A stretch of DNA of 64,000 nucleotides from CAVQGZ01 sp942491665 (GCA_942491665.1 CALOBR010000016.1:186001-250000); one strand, 5' to 3'. Shown: positions 1 through 8,506, counted from the first letter of the stretch. Translations and numbers: made by a program. Notes: generated from the sequence alone by a model not told the origin.

Positions 1-54
1 GGCGCGCACGAGTCCGACGTCGGACTGCGCGACCGATCGGATGGCCAGATCCAT
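1..54 (-). CDS. pstP: PP2C-type Ser/Thr phosphatase, 5' end only
   Basis: Only the first 18 codons are present. The reading frame starts at an ATG whose complement is at 52-54, 11 nt downstream of the fhaB stop, and runs off the window. The visible peptide contains QSDVGLVRA, the start of the PP2C signature that normally continues into N-E-D. Position directly after fhaB matches the conserved actinobacterial order fhaA-fhaB-pstP, where the phosphatase reverses Ser/Thr kinase signalling controlling cell-wall growth. Identification rests on this short motif plus synteny. Confidence 0.7.
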   Translation of the reverse strand, partial: MDLAIRSVAQSDVGLVRA

Positions 55-65
55 GCTGGGCGCGA

Positions 66-578
66 CTACTTCCGCAGCTCGAGAACGGTGCGGCCGAGAC
101 GGATGGTCGACTTCGCCCCCACGGGTGTCGGACGGGAGATCCGAGCGCCGGCGACGAACGTGCCGTTCGTGGAGCCGACGTCCTCGACGTACCACTGGCC
201 GTTGTGCGGCACGAACCGGGCATGCTGGGTGGAGACGTACTCGTCAGTCAGGTTGACGTCGTTGCCCTCCCCGCGGCCCATGGTGACCGTGCCGGTGAGG
301 TCGGCCTGCTTGCCGCTGTCGGCGCCCTCGATCACGACGACCTTGGTCGGCGCGCCGCGGTGCAGCTTCACCGGCTTGGCGGGCTTCGCGGGCTTGGCCG
401 CGGCTGCTCCGGCCGCTGCTCCGGCCGCCGCTGGGGCCGCCACGGAGCGATCGGCCTGCTGCGTGCGGGGGCGTACACCGAAGAGGTCGGCGCGGATGGC
501 TGAGGCGATGGCGAAGGCGAAGATCCACAGCAGGGCGAGAAAGCCGATCTGGATCAGTGTCAGGGTCAGCTCAGACAT
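66..578 (-). CDS. fhaB: FHA domain protein FhaB (FipA)
   Basis: 170 aa. A single N-terminal transmembrane helix (residues about 4-27) is followed by an Ala/Pro/Lys-rich linker (about 40-75) and a C-terminal FHA domain (about 78-168) with the phosphothreonine-binding pattern G-R in TMGRGEGNDVNL, S-x-x-H in VSTQHARF and STNGT. FHA domains dock Thr-phosphorylated partners; FhaB in mycobacteria works at the division site under PknA/PknB control (family knowledge). It lies 4 nt downstream of fhaA and 11 nt upstream of pstP, so it is almost certainly co-transcribed with both. Confidence 0.92.
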   Translation of the reverse strand: MSELTLTLIQIGFLALLWIFAFAIASAIRADLFGVRPRTQQADRSVAAPAAAGAAAGAAAAKPAKPAKPVKLHRGAPTKVVVIEGADSGKQADLTGTVTMGRGEGNDVNLTDEYVSTQHARFVPHNGQWYVEDVGSTNGTFVAGARISRPTPVGAKSTIRLGRTVLELRK

Positions 579-582
579 CGAC

Positions 583-1302
583 TCACCTCGCCCCGGCGCG
601 CGGGTCGTGGCGGTGGACGGTGATGACCGTCGAGCCCAGCTTCACCTCGGTGCCCTCGCGGACGGGGGACTGAGCGACGCGGGTGCCGTCGACCAGCGTG
701 CCGTTGGTGGAGTGCAGGTCGACCACGACGACGTCGGCGCTCGCACCCTCGCCCAGCACGCGGAACTCCGCGTGCCTGCGGCTCACGCCGGGGTCGTCGA
801 TGCGGATGTCGCAGTCAGAGCCCCGGCCGATCATGACGCCGGCAGACATCACGGGCACCACCTGGCCGTTGACCTCGAGGTAGGCGGGTGCGCTCGGGGC
901 ACCGTGCGGGCGCGAGGCCGCGGTCGACACGTCCGCCTGCACCGCGGAGGCGACCTTGAACTGGCCGGTGCGCAGGCTGTCGTCCTGCTCGATGACGACG
1001 CTGACCGGACCCGGCAGGGCGTAGCGCTGCAGGTCGGCGTGCTCGGTGACCAACGAGGTGAGCTCGCCCACGAGGCTGGAGGAGTAGGGGGCGAGCCGGC
1101 CGTGGTCGCGCGGGGAGAGCACCACTCGGAACGAGTTGGGCGCCAGGGAGCGGTCGCGGGAGACGATCTGCGCGTTGTTGTCGAGCTCGCGCTGCAGGGC
1201 CGAGGCGACCTCGACCGGCTGCACCTCCGACCGGAACGCGCGCGTGAAGGCACCGTTGACCCACGACTCCAGACGCTGCTCCATGCGTTGCAGAGCACCC
1301 AT
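583..1302 (-). CDS. fhaA: FhaA: DUF3662 plus FHA domain protein
   Basis: 239 aa. The N-terminal DUF3662 domain (about 1-115, beginning MGALQRMEQRLESWVNGAF) is followed by a short linker and a C-terminal FHA domain (about 145-235) with MIGRGSDCDIRI, SRRHAEF and HSTNGT. Start chosen at 1302 because GGAGG lies 5 nt upstream and the family begins there; the open frame extends to 1611 but that part overlaps the tRNA gene. FhaA in mycobacteria binds the phosphorylated pseudokinase domain of MviN (MurJ) and restrains peptidoglycan synthesis. First visible gene of the envelope operon. Confidence 0.92.
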   Translation of the reverse strand: MGALQRMEQRLESWVNGAFTRAFRSEVQPVEVASALQRELDNNAQIVSRDRSLAPNSFRVVLSPRDHGRLAPYSSSLVGELTSLVTEHADLQRYALPGPVSVVIEQDDSLRTGQFKVASAVQADVSTAASRPHGAPSAPAYLEVNGQVVPVMSAGVMIGRGSDCDIRIDDPGVSRRHAEFRVLGEGASADVVVVDLHSTNGTLVDGTRVAQSPVREGTEVKLGSTVITVHRHDPRAGAR

Positions 1303-1526
1303 GCGCACCTCCGTCCGCCGTGGTCGTCGTATCGTCCTCGTCCCGCGTCGGGCGTGGGGCACCTGTCGTCGAGCGAGCACTCGTCGATCGATCGTATCGG
1401 CGTGCCGGCGCAGGTCAGGCGTCCGCCGCTCAGTTGGGGTGCCCGCGTCGTGATAATCTCGTGTTCGAGAAGGCGCCGCAGGGAGCGTTCTCGTCCTGGT
1501 CAGAAGGTTGGTCGGGGCACACCCAG

Positions 1527-1610
1527 GCGCGGGTGGCGGAATAGGCAGACGCGCACGGTTCAGGTCCGTGTGTCCGCAAGGACGTGGGGGTTCAACTCCC
1601 CCCTCGCGCA
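1527..1610 (+). tRNA. tRNA-Leu (anticodon CAG)
   Basis: 84 nt. The acceptor arm pairs GCGCGGG (1527-1533) with CTCGCGC (1603-1609), with discriminator A at 1610. The anticodon stem is CACGG/CCGTG, with the loop carrying CAG at 1561-1563, reading CUG leucine codons. A long variable arm (about 1571-1583) is typical of class II tRNAs, and the T arm is GGGGG-TTCAACT-CCCCC. CCA is not encoded. It is divergent from fhaA. Confidence 0.95.
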
Positions 1611-1751
1611 CTCAGATTGGCTCGACGATCCAGTTCCGTCGGAGCGGGATCGTGCTGGCTGGGCGAGTCGACGGAGCGGGATCGTGGCGGTCAGGGGCCA
1701 CACGACGTCGTTCCCGCGGATAGGGATACCGCCACGATGCCGCTCCCACGT

Positions 1752-2903
1752 TCACATCGACGACAGGACTATGCGTCGCAGCTCGTCCTCGCTCAGCTCG
1801 ATCGGGTGCCCCTTGATGCTGGACGAGCGGGACGCCGCTGCCACAACGGCGTCCACGTCGTCGGCCGCGAGACCGTACGCGCTCAGCCCCGGGATGGAGA
1901 GAACCTGGCAGGTCTCCCGGATCCAGGCGACGAGGTCTTCTGAGCGCGAGCCGCTCTCGCCGGTCACCAGGTCGGCCGCGCGGGCGTAGCGCGACAGGGC
2001 GGTGGAGCGCGGCTGCCTGTCGCGCAGCGCGGCCAGCGTCACCGTCACCACCGACGGCAGCAGCGCGGCGCAGATGGCGCCGTGCGGCCCACCGGTCACG
2101 CCCCCGACCACCCCGCCGATGCCGTGCACAGCGCCGAGCTTGGCGTTGGCCAGTGCCATGCCGCCGAGCAGGGAGCACAGGGCCATGTCGGTGCGGGCAG
2201 TGACGTCCGAGCCGTCGGAGTAGGCGGTGCGCAGCGAGCGGGCAGCCGCCGCGAGGCCGGTGCGGGCGAAGCCGTCGGTGAGTGGGCTGGCCTGCGGTGA
2301 CACGAGCGGTTCGAGGCACTGCGTGAACGCGTCCAGCCCGGCCGAGGCGGTCACCTTGCGCGAGCAGCCCAGCGTCAGCAGGGGGTCGACGATGGCGACG
2401 TGGGGAAGCACGGTCGGTCCGCGCAGGCTCACCTTCACCCCACTCTCGCGCGAGGTGAGCACAGCGTTCGCGGTCACCTCTGAGCCGGTGCCGGCCGTCG
2501 TGGGCACGGCGACCACCGGAAGTCCTGGTGCGGGCAGGGGGCGGCCCCGTCCGATCACCTCGAGGTGGTCCATGACGTCGTCGCACGCGACCAGCGCCCC
2601 GGCCGCCTTCGCGAGGTCGAGGACGCTGCCGCCGCCGAGCCCGAGAACCACGTCGCACCCGCGGGCGGCGAGGGCGGCCTCACGCGCGTCGTCCACCGTC
2701 GGCTCGCGAGATGCCTGAAGCCGCGCGACCTCGACGTCGGCCTCGTCCAACGCGTCCAGCACGTCGTAGCGACTCGGCGTCGAGCCGGTGACCACGAGCA
2801 CACGCCGACCGTGTGCGATGACGGCTCCCGGGATCTCGGTGGCCGTCCCGGCCCCGAAGGAGATGCGTCCGGCGGTGGCGAAGGCGAACGACTGCCTGGT
2901 CAT
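1752..2903 (-). CDS. Iron-containing (type III) alcohol dehydrogenase family protein
   Basis: 383 aa. It has an NAD(P)-binding N-terminal half with the GGGS loop (LGLGGGSVLDLAKA, about residues 87-100) and PTTAGTGSEVT (about 135-145), then the metal-binding half. Metal ligands of the family are one Asp and three His. Here LDAFTQCLE supplies the Asp but has Gln where many members have His; AVHGIGG and GPHGAICA supply the other two His. The Gln variant recurs, as I recall, in a Fe-ADH subfamily of unknown substrate. ATG at 2903 overlaps the upstream gene's stop (ATGA), implying translational coupling to the ABM protein. Confidence 0.85.
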   Translation of the reverse strand: MTRQSFAFATAGRISFGAGTATEIPGAVIAHGRRVLVVTGSTPSRYDVLDALDEADVEVARLQASREPTVDDAREAALAARGCDVVLGLGGGSVLDLAKAAGALVACDDVMDHLEVIGRGRPLPAPGLPVVAVPTTAGTGSEVTANAVLTSRESGVKVSLRGPTVLPHVAIVDPLLTLGCSRKVTASAGLDAFTQCLEPLVSPQASPLTDGFARTGLAAAARSLRTAYSDGSDVTARTDMALCSLLGGMALANAKLGAVHGIGGVVGGVTGGPHGAICAALLPSVVTVTLAALRDRQPRSTALSRYARAADLVTGESGSRSEDLVAWIRETCQVLSIPGLSAYGLAADDVDAVVAAASRSSSIKGHPIELSEDELRRIVLSSM

Positions 2904-3220
2904 GCTCCGGCGCGCCAGCCGTCCTCGGCGACGGGGTCGACGGGGTCGAACGTCACCGCGGTTCGAGGGCGCGCCATCCAGGCGGCGACTGCGTCGCGCC
3001 ACTGCGCGTAGTGCGCGGTGGCCTTGTGCGCTGTGGGCGCCTCCTCGTCGGCGTACACCTCGATCAGGACGACGTGGGCCGGGTCGGTGCGGTCCTGAAC
3101 CACGTCGAACCGCAGCACCCCGGGCTCGCGCCGCGAGGCGGCCGCGTTGCGGCGTGTCTGCTCGAGAAACTCCTCGACGTGCTCGGGAACCACGTGGACG
3201 TCGACATGCACCACTCGCAT
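2900..3220 (-). CDS. Antibiotic biosynthesis monooxygenase (ABM) domain protein
   Basis: 106 aa. A compact dimeric alpha+beta-barrel type sequence starting MRVVHVDVHVVPEHVEEF, with LRFDVVQD and VLIEVYADEEAPTAHK, the usual ABM/LsrG layout. Members act as cofactor-free quinol monooxygenases or as isomerases such as LsrG. Start at 3220 leaves a normal-length domain. It is the first gene of a two-gene unit with the iron-type dehydrogenase and overlaps it by 4 nt. A joint role in handling a small hydroxy-ketone or aldehyde is an inference from the pairing only. Confidence 0.8.
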   Translation of the reverse strand: MRVVHVDVHVVPEHVEEFLEQTRRNAAASRREPGVLRFDVVQDRTDPAHVVLIEVYADEEAPTAHKATAHYAQWRDAVAAWMARPRTAVTFDPVDPVAEDGWRAGA

Positions 3221-3332
3221 GCGCTCATCCTGCCGCCCACCGGGCGGGCCCGCGCCGGGAATCGGCCGGTCGACGCGCGCCAGGTGCGTTTCGGCTCTGG
3301 CGCACACGCAGCGATGGCGTCACCATGGACGC

Positions 3333-3635
3333 ATGAGAGCGGCCCTGGCCCGACTGCTCCTGCCTCGTGGCGCCCGCGATGGCGAGTGTGACCCGTTCGA
3401 GACGCTGCAGGTGCAGGAGCGGCTGGCACGGCTCTCCGCCGAGCTGCGCGCCCTCGACAGCCCGCAGCGCCGCCAGTTCGGCTCGTGGCACCACCTGCGC
3501 GCCGCGCAAGAGGCGTACGAACGCACGCTGGACGACGCCTGCCGGCTGGCCGGAATCGAGGTCGAGCCGGGCCGGGGCACGGCGCACCGGCTGCTGGCCG
3601 AGACTGCGCTGCAGAGCAGTGGCTGGCGCTGGTAG
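3333..3635 (+). CDS. Hypothetical protein, 100 aa
   Basis: A small soluble, strongly helical protein (MRAALARLLLPRG then LQVQERLARLSAELRALD) with two predicted amphipathic helices and no motif I recognise. ATG at 3333 follows an intergenic gap of about 110 nt after the divergent ABM gene. Codon use looks like the neighbours (GC-rich third positions). It converges with the gene ending at 3644. No function is assigned. Confidence 0.6.
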   Translation: MRAALARLLLPRGARDGECDPFETLQVQERLARLSAELRALDSPQRRQFGSWHHLRAAQEAYERTLDDACRLAGIEVEPGRGTAHRLLAETALQSSGWRW

Positions 3636-3643
3636 CCGTAGCG

Positions 3644-4027
3644 CTAGAAGATGCGGTCGACGGTGCGACCGTCGGCTACGGCGCGTTGCAGGTGCATGCG
3701 TAGGGGGTCAACCCTGATCAGCGCGGGGGGCGAGGCGAGGTGTGCGGGCAGCTCGGCCATCATGGCGTGAAAGGCGTGGCTGGAGCGGTGCGCGTCGAGG
3801 GCCTCGGCGTCGGTGAACCACTCGTAGAGCCACAGCACCTCGGCCTCGTTCGGGTCGACCGCCACGATGAACGCCTCAGTACCCGGCTCGGCGGCAAGGT
3901 CGTCCATGTAGCGGTTCGTCACGTCGAGGGCTGCGGTGCGGCTTCCTGACTTGCACACCAGGCGCACGAACAGGCCGACGCGGCCCGGCAGCAACGCGCC
4001 GACCGGCTCCTCGACGACGTCGCCCAT
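3644..4027 (-). CDS. Putative quinol monooxygenase (ABM family)
   Basis: 127 aa. The ABM-like core starts near residue 17 (RVGLFVRLVCKSGSRTAAL) and includes LWLYEWFTDAEALDAHRSS, with the Trp/Tyr-rich strand and the His-containing helix typical of YgiN-like monooxygenases. Start chosen at ATG 4027; no good ribosome binding site is visible and a GTG at 4042 is possible. It faces the divergent flavoprotein gene starting at 4157. It is a second, distinct ABM paralogue within 1.2 kb; the two are not close copies. Confidence 0.75.
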   Translation of the reverse strand: MGDVVEEPVGALLPGRVGLFVRLVCKSGSRTAALDVTNRYMDDLAAEPGTEAFIVAVDPNEAEVLWLYEWFTDAEALDAHRSSHAFHAMMAELPAHLASPPALIRVDPLRMHLQRAVADGRTVDRIF

Positions 4028-4156
4028 ACCGGCAGTGAACACCCGTCGTCTGGCGCCCGCTCGTCGTAGCGTCCGTGCAGCGGCGCCGGGCGTGCCGATC
4101 GGTGCGCCGCGCTCGCCGGGTTCGCCTCGAACGCGACGACCAGGGACACTGGTGCC

Positions 4157-5401
4157 ATGCCCGCGCACGACACCATGTCTACCGACGTCCTCGTGGTCGG
4201 TGCGGGCCCGGCGGGTTCGGCGGCGGCGACATGGCTGGCTCGCTCCGGGCGTGAGGTTCTGCTGGCCGACGCGGCCACGTTTCCCCGCGACAAGCCGTGC
4301 GGCGACGGGCTGACGCCGCGGGCCATCTACGAGCTGCGGAGGATCGGCCTCGGCGACTGGTTGGCGGGACGGGCCGTCAACCGAGGCCTGCGCGCCGCCG
4401 GCTTCGGCCAGACGTTGTACCTGCCCTGGCCCGGTGGGTCGCTGCCTGCCCACGGCGGTGCGGTGCCTCGTATCGAGCTCGACGCGACCATCCGGGACGT
4501 GGCTGTCGCGGCGGGCGCCAAGACCGTCGACGCCGTTCGCGCGGTGGACGTCGACCGGGGCGCGCAGGGTGTGAGCGCCGTCCACATGAAGCGCGGATCG
4601 GACCGGGTGACGGTGCGCTGCCGCCAGCTCGTGGTCGCCGACGGGGCCCGCTCGCAGCTCGGGCGAACGCTGGGGCGCACCTGGCACCGCGACACCGCCT
4701 ACGGCATCGCAGCCCGCGGCTACATCGCCTCCGACCGCAGCGACGACCCCTGGATCTCGTCCCACCTCGAGCTGCGTGGTACCGAGGGCGAGCTGCTCTC
4801 GGGCTACGGCTGGGTGTTCCCGTTGGCCGACGGCGAGGTGAATATCGGCGTCGGCACGCTGGCCACCGCCGCCCGCCCGGCCGAGGTGAACCTGCGCACC
4901 CTGCTCACCCACTACGCCGACATGCGCCGCGACGACTGGGCGCTGCACGGCGACGTGCGCGCCCCGTGGTCGGCCTTACTGCCGATGGGGGGTGCCGTCT
5001 CGGGCGTCGCCGGCCCCAACTGGGTGCTCGTCGGGGACGCCGCCGGCTGTGTCAACCCCCTCAACGGCGAGGGCATCGACTACGGCCTGGAGACCGGTCG
5101 GATGGCCGCCGACCTGCTCGCCGAGTCCGGCCCGGCGACCGACGCCTGGCCCGCCCTGCTGCACGAGCACTACGGCGAGGCGTTCTCGATCGCGCGTCGC
5201 CTCGCCGGGCTGCTCACCGTCCCCGGGCTGCTGCCGGCCGCCGGGCCGGTCGGCATGCGCTCGCGCACGCTGATGACGCTCGCGCTTCGCGTGATGGGCA
5301 ACCTGATCACCCCGGACGACCGCGACGCCCTCGCCAGGGTGTGGCGGGGCGCAGGACGGTTGTCGCTGCGCCTGGACGAGCGCCAGCCCTTTCTCGGCTG
5401 A
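4157..5401 (+). CDS. Geranylgeranyl reductase family FAD-dependent oxidoreductase
   Basis: 414 aa. The N-terminal Rossmann FAD motif DVLVVGAGPAGSAAATWLAR (about 9-28) is followed by FPRDKPCGDGLTPRA, the family's conserved cysteine region, and by the second FAD motif GDAAGCVNPLNGEGI (about 294-308). The family saturates prenyl chains of archaeal lipids, chlorophyll precursors or, in mycobacteria (MenJ), one double bond of menaquinone. A menaquinone-reductase role is the best actinobacterial guess but the sequence alone does not prove substrate. ATG at 4157 has AGGGA upstream. Converges with the EcsC-like gene 6 nt away. Confidence 0.85.
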   Translation: MPAHDTMSTDVLVVGAGPAGSAAATWLARSGREVLLADAATFPRDKPCGDGLTPRAIYELRRIGLGDWLAGRAVNRGLRAAGFGQTLYLPWPGGSLPAHGGAVPRIELDATIRDVAVAAGAKTVDAVRAVDVDRGAQGVSAVHMKRGSDRVTVRCRQLVVADGARSQLGRTLGRTWHRDTAYGIAARGYIASDRSDDPWISSHLELRGTEGELLSGYGWVFPLADGEVNIGVGTLATAARPAEVNLRTLLTHYADMRRDDWALHGDVRAPWSALLPMGGAVSGVAGPNWVLVGDAAGCVNPLNGEGIDYGLETGRMAADLLAESGPATDAWPALLHEHYGEAFSIARRLAGLLTVPGLLPAAGPVGMRSRTLMTLALRVMGNLITPDDRDALARVWRGAGRLSLRLDERQPFLG

Positions 5402-5407
5402 GCGACC

Positions 5408-6136
5408 TCACAGCTGGATGTCGGACGGCACGTCCGGTAGGCGGTCGGCTCGCTCGATGCTCATCGCCGGGCTGAACTCGTCGGCGGCGTAGCGACCGAT
5501 GCGCCAGGTGTAGACCGCGTCCATGCCCGCGCCGACGGTGCCCCCGATGAGCGGGACGGCCCTGGCCAGTGTCAACGTGGTCCGCTTGGCGGTGACCCGC
5601 AGCAGCAGCTGCTGGCCCACCGTGGCCGCGAGTCGGGTGCGCAGGTCGTCGTCGACGAGAGGAGGGCCGAAGGCCAGGTCGCGCGGGGTGCGGGTGAGGT
5701 CGCCGTTGACGATGGCCTCAGCGACACCATCCTCACCGAGCAGCGTCGCCATGGCCGCGATGCGCACGCGCGGCGCGGAGACGTCGTGCCCGCGCAGGTG
5801 CGCGATGGCCGCGCTCATGCGCAGCTGGATCGCGCCGAGCCCGGCGACGTTGGCCGGCAGCGTGACTGGCAGCGCCATGATGCCGCCGACCTGCGTGACG
5901 AATCCGCCGACACCGGCCAGGCGCACGTGCTGCTCGATGATCGCCTGGACTGCGTCCTCGACGTCCCCGGAGGCGAACAGCTGCTTGCGTGCTGTCTCGC
6001 GGGCACCCGGAAACCCCGGGCTGCCGTCGATCGCCCGGTTGAGGAACGCCTTCGACGCCCCGGTCGCCGCCACTGGCGCAACCCGACGGCCGGCCTCACC
6101 GGCGGCCATCACCGCCATCGTGCGTCGCAGGTTCAT
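5408..6136 (-). CDS. EcsC family protein
   Basis: 242 aa. It matches the EcsC-domain pattern: an Ala/Gly-rich hydrophobic central helix (VGGFVTQVGGIMALPVTLPA, about 77-96), AAIAHLRGHD, and a Gly-rich C-terminal segment AVPLIGGTVGAGMDAVYTWR. EcsC is encoded with the Bacillus EcsAB exporter but its biochemical role is unknown. Here it stands alone between convergent and divergent neighbours. Glycine-rich hydrophobic stretches suggest peripheral membrane association. Confidence 0.8.
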   Translation of the reverse strand: MNLRRTMAVMAAGEAGRRVAPVAATGASKAFLNRAIDGSPGFPGARETARKQLFASGDVEDAVQAIIEQHVRLAGVGGFVTQVGGIMALPVTLPANVAGLGAIQLRMSAAIAHLRGHDVSAPRVRIAAMATLLGEDGVAEAIVNGDLTRTPRDLAFGPPLVDDDLRTRLAATVGQQLLLRVTAKRTTLTLARAVPLIGGTVGAGMDAVYTWRIGRYAADEFSPAMSIERADRLPDVPSDIQL

Positions 6137-6254
6137 GGGTCAACGGTACGCGCGTCGCGGGCCGGGGACGTTGCTGCGCGGTGTCGGGGCGCCGTGGTGA
6201 CGATGCACAATCGTGTTCCGTGGCTGGGCGACGCGTGCGTGGCAGGGATGCCCG

Positions 6255-7013
6255 ATGACTGGCCAGAAGTCTGCCCATGCTCGGGGATCCGGACACCGCC
6301 CCGCGCACGAGCCACCGCCCACTGCTTGGGAGTTCGGCAGCCCGGCCGGCTGGCCGGCCGACGACCTGGTCGGAGCCGGCGCCGACCTGCAGCCCGGCAC
6401 CCTGCTGGCGGCGTATCGGCAGGGGCTCTTCCCGATGCCGTTCGGCCTGCGCCGTCGCACGCTGCTGGGTTGGTGGTCGCCCGACCCGCGGGGCGTCATC
6501 CCGCTGGACGGCCTGGCGGTCAGCAGGTCGCTGCGCGCGTCCTCCCGTCGGTTCGAGATCCGCGTCGACAGCGCCTTCGACGAGGTGCTGGCGCGCTGCG
6601 GTGACCCGACCCGTCCGCACGGCTGGATCAACCCGGAGATGACAGCGGCCTACCAGCAGCTGCACCGGATGGGGTGGGCCCACTCGGTCGAGGCGTGGAC
6701 CCCGGACGGCCGGCTGGCCGGCGGGCTGTACGGGCTGGGCATCGGCGGGTTCTTCGCCGGGGAGTCGATGTGGCACGAGGACGCCCCGTACGGCCGGGAC
6801 GCCTCGAAGGTGGCGCTCGTCGGGCTGGTGGCGTTGCTCAGTGCTCCCGGTGACGTGCCAGCACGCCTTCTTGACGTGCAGTGGCGCACGCCGCACCTGG
6901 CGAGCCTGGGTGCGGTCGAGATCCCACGCACGCTGTACCTGTCCCGGCTGGCGAGCGCGCTGACGCTCGATCCGCCCCTGTGGACGGCCGACGCGGCTGC
7001 CGCGTACGTGTGA
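6255..7013 (+). CDS. aat: Leucyl/phenylalanyl-tRNA--protein transferase
   Basis: 252 aa. Aat transfers Leu or Phe from aminoacyl-tRNA to N-terminal Arg/Lys of proteins, making an N-degron for ClpS/ClpAP. Diagnostic segments are AYRQGLFPMPF, LGWWSPDPRGVIPLD, HGWINPEMTAAYQQLH, HSVEAW, GLYGLGIGGFFAGESMW and DVQWRTPHLASLGAVEIPR, in family order. Start at 6255 is preferred over 6213 because AGGGA sits about 8 nt upstream. It is 10 nt from the next gene, so the two are likely co-transcribed. Confidence 0.95.
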   Translation: MTGQKSAHARGSGHRPAHEPPPTAWEFGSPAGWPADDLVGAGADLQPGTLLAAYRQGLFPMPFGLRRRTLLGWWSPDPRGVIPLDGLAVSRSLRASSRRFEIRVDSAFDEVLARCGDPTRPHGWINPEMTAAYQQLHRMGWAHSVEAWTPDGRLAGGLYGLGIGGFFAGESMWHEDAPYGRDASKVALVGLVALLSAPGDVPARLLDVQWRTPHLASLGAVEIPRTLYLSRLASALTLDPPLWTADAAAAYV

Positions 7014-7023
7014 GGATGCCGTC

Positions 7024-7893
7024 ATGCCCGAGCTGCCCGAGGTGCAGGCGCTGGCCGCCTACCTGAGCGAGCACGTCGTCGGCGACGTCGTGGCCGGGGT
7101 GGACGTCGCGGCGATCAGCGTGCTGAAGACGGTCGACCCGCCGCTGTCGTCGCTGGCTGGGCTCGGCGTCACCGGCGTCGGTCGCTACGGCAAGTTCTTG
7201 GACCTCGACGTCGACGGGCTGCACCTGGTGATCCACCTGGCGCGGGCGGGCTGGCTGCGGTGGCGGGACGGGTCGGGCCCGGCGGTGAAGCCGGCGCGTC
7301 CGGGCAAGGGTCCGCTGGCGCTTCGGGTGCGTCTCGCCAGCGGCGCCTCGATGGACGTCACCGAGGCGGGCACGCAGAAGCGGCTCGCGGTGTACCTCGT
7401 GCGCGACCCGGCCGACGTGCCCGGTGTCGCCGCACTCGGCCCCGACCCGCTGGCCGACGCGTTCACCCCGCAGGTGCTCGGCACGATCCTGGACGACGCG
7501 GGTCGAGCCCAGCTCAAGGGCGTGCTGCGCGACCAGAAGCGCGTCGCCGGCATCGGCAACGCCTACTCCGACGACGTGCTGCACGCCGCGCGGCTCTCGC
7601 CGTTCGCAGCGGCGTCCGGGCTGAGCGAGGACGACCGGCAGGTGCTGCACCGAGCAGTCGTCGATGTGCTGAGCGATGCCGTGGATCGCTCAGCGGGGCT
7701 ACCGGCCGGGGAGCTCAAAGACTCCAAGCGGGCCGGCATGCGCGTGCACGGACGCACCGGGCAGGCATGCGACGTGTGCGGCGACACGGTGCGCGAGGTG
7801 TCGTTCGCCGACTCGTCGCTGCAGTACTGCGCCACCTGCCAGACCGGCGGCAAGCCGCTGGCTGATCGGCGGATGTCGCGGCTGCTGCGCTGA
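7024..7893 (+). CDS. Fpg/Nei family DNA glycosylase
   Basis: 289 aa bifunctional base-excision glycosylase/AP lyase. MPELPEV supplies catalytic Pro2 and Glu3; a lysine lies in GRYGKFL (about residue 59). The H2TH region contains DQKRVAGIGNAYSDDVL. The C-terminal zinc finger is CDVC...CATC (about 251-274). It removes oxidised bases. Divergence in the helical region makes it closer to the actinobacterial Fpg-like/Nei2 type than to canonical MutM, so no symbol is given. Probably co-transcribed with aat. Confidence 0.88.
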   Translation: MPELPEVQALAAYLSEHVVGDVVAGVDVAAISVLKTVDPPLSSLAGLGVTGVGRYGKFLDLDVDGLHLVIHLARAGWLRWRDGSGPAVKPARPGKGPLALRVRLASGASMDVTEAGTQKRLAVYLVRDPADVPGVAALGPDPLADAFTPQVLGTILDDAGRAQLKGVLRDQKRVAGIGNAYSDDVLHAARLSPFAAASGLSEDDRQVLHRAVVDVLSDAVDRSAGLPAGELKDSKRAGMRVHGRTGQACDVCGDTVREVSFADSSLQYCATCQTGGKPLADRRMSRLLR

Positions 7894-7927
7894 CGAGGTC
7901 AACCGTGGTTGGCCCAGGTCCGCTGCA

Positions 7928-8437
7928 TCAGTCCAGCTGCACGCCGCCGGGTTCGACCAGCACCGGCTGCAGCGCGTCCCAGCGGGCGATCTCGCAGCCG
8001 TTGGTGCGGCTCAGCTCGGTGCGCAGCGGCTCGCCGTTCAGCGTCCCCTCGATGACGGCGGTCTGGTCGCCGCCGTAGATCTCGGTGCAGATCTGGTTCG
8101 CCGGCGTCGGGTTCAGCGGCTTGGCCTCGCCCGCGGTGGCCGCATCGAGGGCGGCGCACGCCGCGTCGGGGTCAGGGTGGTCACCGCCTGCCGGGCCGCA
8201 GGTGAGCGTGTACGTGACGGCCTCGCCTCCCGCGCCCGGGTCGACGGCGATGGTGAGGTCGGTGGACGCCGCGGCGCCGGGGTCGGACGCCGCGGCGCCG
8301 GGGTCGCCGTCGGTGGTGCCGGCTGTCGTGGCGTCGCCACCGCCGCAGCCGAGCATGGCCAGCGACAGGGCGGTGAGCAGCAGCAGTGCCTTCATAGTGG
8401 GTTGGACGCTACGCCGCGTCCGCCGGTTCCACGTCAC
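7928..8437 (-). CDS. SSI-like (subtilisin inhibitor domain) lipoprotein
   Basis: 169 aa. An Arg-rich n-region and a hydrophobic stretch end in a loose lipobox (AMLGC, Cys31), then a Gly/Ala/Asp-rich linker with DPGAAAS repeated, then an SSI domain (about 60-165). Four cysteines in TLTCG, AACA, QICTEIY and NGCE match the two SSI disulfides. In SSI the reactive bond is C-P-M|V-Y; here the loop reads C-T-E-I-Y, putting Glu at P1, so the target, if any, would be a Glu-specific protease. GTG at 8437 has GAGG 5 nt upstream; ATG at 8395 is the alternative. Confidence 0.78.
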   Translation of the reverse strand: MTWNRRTRRSVQPTMKALLLLTALSLAMLGCGGGDATTAGTTDGDPGAAASDPGAAASTDLTIAVDPGAGGEAVTYTLTCGPAGGDHPDPDAACAALDAATAGEAKPLNPTPANQICTEIYGGDQTAVIEGTLNGEPLRTELSRTNGCEIARWDALQPVLVEPGGVQLD

Positions 8438-8471
8438 CTCTACCTCGTTCTACGCTTGTGTACCGCGATCA

Positions 8472-8499
8472 CTAGAGAAGGCTAGAGAGCCGCATACAC
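8472..8499 (+). promoter_or_regulatory. Promoter with 10-bp-phased direct repeat; leaderless start
   Basis: Two copies of CTAGAGA occur at 8472-8478 and 8482-8488, exactly one helical turn apart, followed by a -10-like TACACT at 8494-8499. The GTG of the AAA ATPase begins 8 nt after the -10, so the transcript would be leaderless, which is common in actinobacteria. The repeat is positioned where an activator or the -35 region would sit. Read directly from sequence; function inferred. Confidence 0.45.
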
Positions 8500-8506
8500 T
8501 CCTAGC

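Noticed and set aside
1303..1611. N-terminal extension of fhaA up to 1611
   Set aside because: It would be translated from tRNA-Leu complement sequence and the residues do not resemble DUF3662; GGAGG supports 1302.
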